Source of the DNA: an uncultured Ideonella sp.
GTDB lineage: Bacteria > Pseudomonadota > Gammaproteobacteria > Burkholderiales > Burkholderiaceae
Assembly (NCBI GenBank): GCA_946479475.1
Contig: CAMLGG010000266.1
Coordinates: 1 to 7,144, forward strand
Direction: 5' to 3'
Length of the DNA stretch: 7,144 nucleotides
Below the pieces are notes generated by a model. It did no database searches, was not told the origin of the DNA, and worked only from the letters and a program-made list of their open reading frames with translations. Made by a program: the position numbers and the translations under genes. Shown here one piece after another: positions 5,882 to 7,144 of the stretch. Numbering within the stretch: position 1 is the first letter of the stretch; each line of letters begins with the position of its first letter.

Positions 5882-5896
5882 CGGCCGCAGCGGCCG
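5882..5896. repeat. Perfect 7-bp inverted repeat after the sigma-kinase operon
   Basis: CGGCCGC (5882-5888) and GCGGCCG (5890-5896) are exact complements around one base, so an RNA hairpin would open to a loop of about 3-5 nt. It lies 24 nt after the stop of the small gene. No T-run follows, so it may be a 3'-end stabiliser, part of a Rho-dependent end, or chance in GC-rich DNA. Confidence 0.45.
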
Positions 5897-5899
5897 AAT

Positions 5900-5935
5900 G
5901 CGGGCCGTCCCCCCATGCTTGCACGATAGGCCCGC
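5900..5935 (+). repeat. 7-bp inverted repeat that competes with the next hairpin
   Basis: GCGGGCC (5900-5906) pairs exactly with GGCCCGC (5929-5935) around a 22-nt loop. Its right arm shares 5933-5935 with the left arm of the following terminator-like hairpin, so the two full-length structures cannot form together. Such partial exclusion is the layout of an attenuator, but the shared part is only 3 nt. Confidence 0.35.
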
Positions 5936-5946
5936 CCTCCGTGCCG

Positions 5947-5955
5947 TGCTCGAAT
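5947..5955 (+). promoter_or_regulatory. Possible extended -10 promoter for the multicopper oxidase
   Basis: TGC followed by TCGAAT (5950-5955) fits an extended -10 element, four of six positions matching TATAAT. No good -35 is present at 16-18 nt. Transcription would start near 5962, inside the hairpin loop, giving a leader of about 26 nt that lacks the left arm and so leaves the ribosome-binding site exposed. Evidence is thin. Confidence 0.25.
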
Positions 5956-5973
5956 CGCCGACGCACTGCCACC

Positions 5974-5978
5974 GGAGG
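5974..5978 (+). promoter_or_regulatory. Shine-Dalgarno of the multicopper oxidase, inside a hairpin arm
   Basis: GGAGG lies 9 nt before ATG 5988 and fixes the start. All five bases are within the right arm (5974-5981) of the terminator-like hairpin, so access depends on whether the left arm at 5933-5940 is in the same transcript. Confidence 0.7.
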
Positions 5979-5987
5979 GCGTTTTTC

Positions 5988-7144
5988 ATGTCCGTGTTGT
6001 CCCGTTTTCGTGGCGAGGCTGCTGCCGCCCTCGCGCCCTGGCTGCTGGCCGGGGCGCTGCCGGCCGGGGCCGCCACCTTGAACGAGTTGCCCGTGCTGAA
6101 GAGCCAGGGCGGCGTGCTGGACGTGCTGGTCGTCGCTCGCGGCGACAGGATCACCCACCTCGGCGAGTTGAAGACCCACGGCTGGGTCTACGACATCTGC
6201 CCGCGCCCGGCCGACGGCAGCGACACCTGCCCGGCGAAGCCACCCGGCACCAACCTGTACGGCGGCACGCGCCTGCAGTTGCAGCCCGGTGACACGCTGA
6301 AGATGAGATTGGTGAACAAGCTGCCGATGGTGCTCGACTCCGAGCACGCGGGCGAGCCCGGCCACCACTACCTCGCCTCGAATCCGACCAACCTGCACAC
6401 CCACGGGCTGATCGTCTCTCCCCACTACCCGACGAAGAACAACCCGACCTACGGCGACAACGTCTTCGTTCTGACGCTGAACCCGGACAACCCTCCGCCG
6501 GGTGATGACGACGTGGTCCATGGCGACGTGCGCTTCGGCTTCACCGAGTACGAGATCAAGATCCCCAGGAGCCACCCTTCGGGCCTGTTCTGGCTGCATG
6601 GCCACATCCATGGCCTGACGCTGAACCAGCTCAGCTCGGGCATGTCGGCGATGATCACCATCGGCGACCCTTCCGAGTACCTGTGCAAGAACGCCGAGTG
6701 CGGCGACTTCCTGAAGAAGCTGCCGGTGCGCCACCTGATGCTCAAGGACACCCAGGTGCTCAAGAGCGGCCGGATGGTGACCGAGCAGTACCCGGTGTTC
6801 TGCAAGACGAAGGCGACGCGCAACGAGGAGTCGCGCCAGGGCTCGTGCGCCGGCATCCACGGCCGGCCCACCGGCGGCGGCCGCTGGTACTTCAGCGTCA
6901 ACGGCCAGGGCTATCCGCACATCCCGGTGGCCCAGGGCAACGGCGAGATCTGGCGCATCGTCACCGCCTCGGCCACCGTCACCTACGACCTCGGCCTGCG
7001 CGACGACCTGACCGGCGGCGACATGCTGATGCAGGTGCTGTCGGTCGACGGCGTGGCCGTGCAGCCCGACCGCAACGCCACCGGCGCCGAGCTGCGCAGC
7101 ATGACCGGCACGCGCATCACCACCGTGCCCTGCCCGGCCGACCT
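5988..7144 (+). CDS. Exported multicopper oxidase, N-terminal part
   Basis: The frame starts at ATG 5988 and is open to the window end, giving 385 residues without a stop. The N-terminus has arginines, a hydrophobic Ala/Leu stretch and a likely signal-peptidase site near A-G-A/A (28/29), so it acts in the periplasm or outside. Two of the copper motifs of the family are visible: H-T-H-G (137-140) and F-W-L-H-G-H-I-H-G (201-209), giving His137, His139, His204, His206 and His208 for the trinuclear copper site. G-M-S-A-M-I-T-I-G-D (218-227) closes cupredoxin domain 1. The type 1 copper site and remaining histidines belong to the C-terminal domain beyond the window. Six or more cysteines (71, 81, 233, 238, 272, 287) suggest disulfides in the oxidising periplasm. 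Such enzymes oxidise phenols, metals or Cu(I) with reduction of oxygen to water; the substrate cannot be told from this part. Confidence 0.85.
   Translation, partial: MSVLSRFRGEAAAALAPWLLAGALPAGAATLNELPVLKSQGGVLDVLVVARGDRITHLGELKTHGWVYDICPRPADGSDTCPAKPPGTNLYGGTRLQLQPGDTLKMRLVNKLPMVLDSEHAGEPGHHYLASNPTNLHTHGLIVSPHYPTKNNPTYGDNVFVLTLNPDNPPPGDDDVVHGDVRFGFTEYEIKIPRSHPSGLFWLHGHIHGLTLNQLSSGMSAMITIGDPSEYLCKNAECGDFLKKLPVRHLMLKDTQVLKSGRMVTEQYPVFCKTKATRNEESRQGSCAGIHGRPTGGGRWYFSVNGQGYPHIPVAQGNGEIWRIVTASATVTYDLGLRDDLTGGDMLMQVLSVDGVAVQPDRNATGAELRSMTGTRITTVPCPAD

Larger units (their letters stand above)
5933..5986 (+). terminator. Terminator-like hairpin with T-run, overlapping the oxidase ribosome-binding site
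   Basis: CGCCCTCC (5933-5940) pairs exactly with GGAGGGCG (5974-5981), and TTTTT (5982-5986) follows at once. The 33-nt loop can pair further: GTGC (5946-5949) with GCAC (5963-5966), and GTG (5941-5943) with CAC (5970-5972). This has the parts of an intrinsic terminator for the sigma-kinase operon. The right arm contains the Shine-Dalgarno of the multicopper oxidase, so the same fold would also hide that site in read-through RNA. The loop is longer than in most strong terminators. Confidence 0.5.

Noticed and set aside
1..7144. CRISPR arrays, insertion sequences, tRNA or rRNA genes
   Set aside because: I found no regularly spaced repeats, transposase motifs, terminal inverted repeats or recognisable RNA-gene sequences on either strand.

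Overview
The window is uniformly GC-rich DNA with dense bacterial coding and Shine-Dalgarno starts. The gene families fit a gammaproteobacterium of the Xanthomonadales (Lysobacter, Luteimonas or Rhodanobacter-like). That placement is inferred from the families and base composition; there is no rRNA or other marker here. I found no tRNA, rRNA, insertion sequence or CRISPR array.

Layout. Positions 1-176 are the 3' end of ilvA (threonine ammonia-lyase). Next comes a lipoprotein with a transglutaminase-like core and TPR repeats (283-1464, +). It meets tail-to-tail, with a 46-bp overlap, a small minus-strand gene (1419-1916) for a degenerate GGDEF-domain protein. A roughly 300-bp divergent intergenic region (1917-2220) carries a perfect 12-bp inverted repeat and a good sigma-70-type promoter.

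The promoter drives a compact three-gene unit: an ECF sigma factor of the Sigma70_ECF/TIGR02999 type (2221-2775), a 917-residue membrane Ser/Thr kinase with a C-terminal TPR region (2780-5533), and a 105-residue Ser/Thr-rich, probably beta-stranded protein with no signal peptide or cysteine (5541-5858). Gaps are 4 and 7 nt. The sigma factor has D-T-T-S where canonical ECF factors carry an acidic D-A-E-D-like motif in region 2. This, with the kinase next door, is the hallmark of sigma factors switched on by threonine phosphorylation, as known for EcfP-PknT of Vibrio parahaemolyticus and EcfK-PknS of Xanthomonas citri. I infer that a signal sensed by the kinase's TPR half leads to phosphorylation of the sigma factor. 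The role of the third protein is unknown, and it is the most open part of the system.

After a short, structure-rich intergenic stretch (5859-5987), a secreted multicopper oxidase starts at 5988 and runs off the window end. Its ribosome-binding site lies inside the right arm of a terminator-like hairpin.
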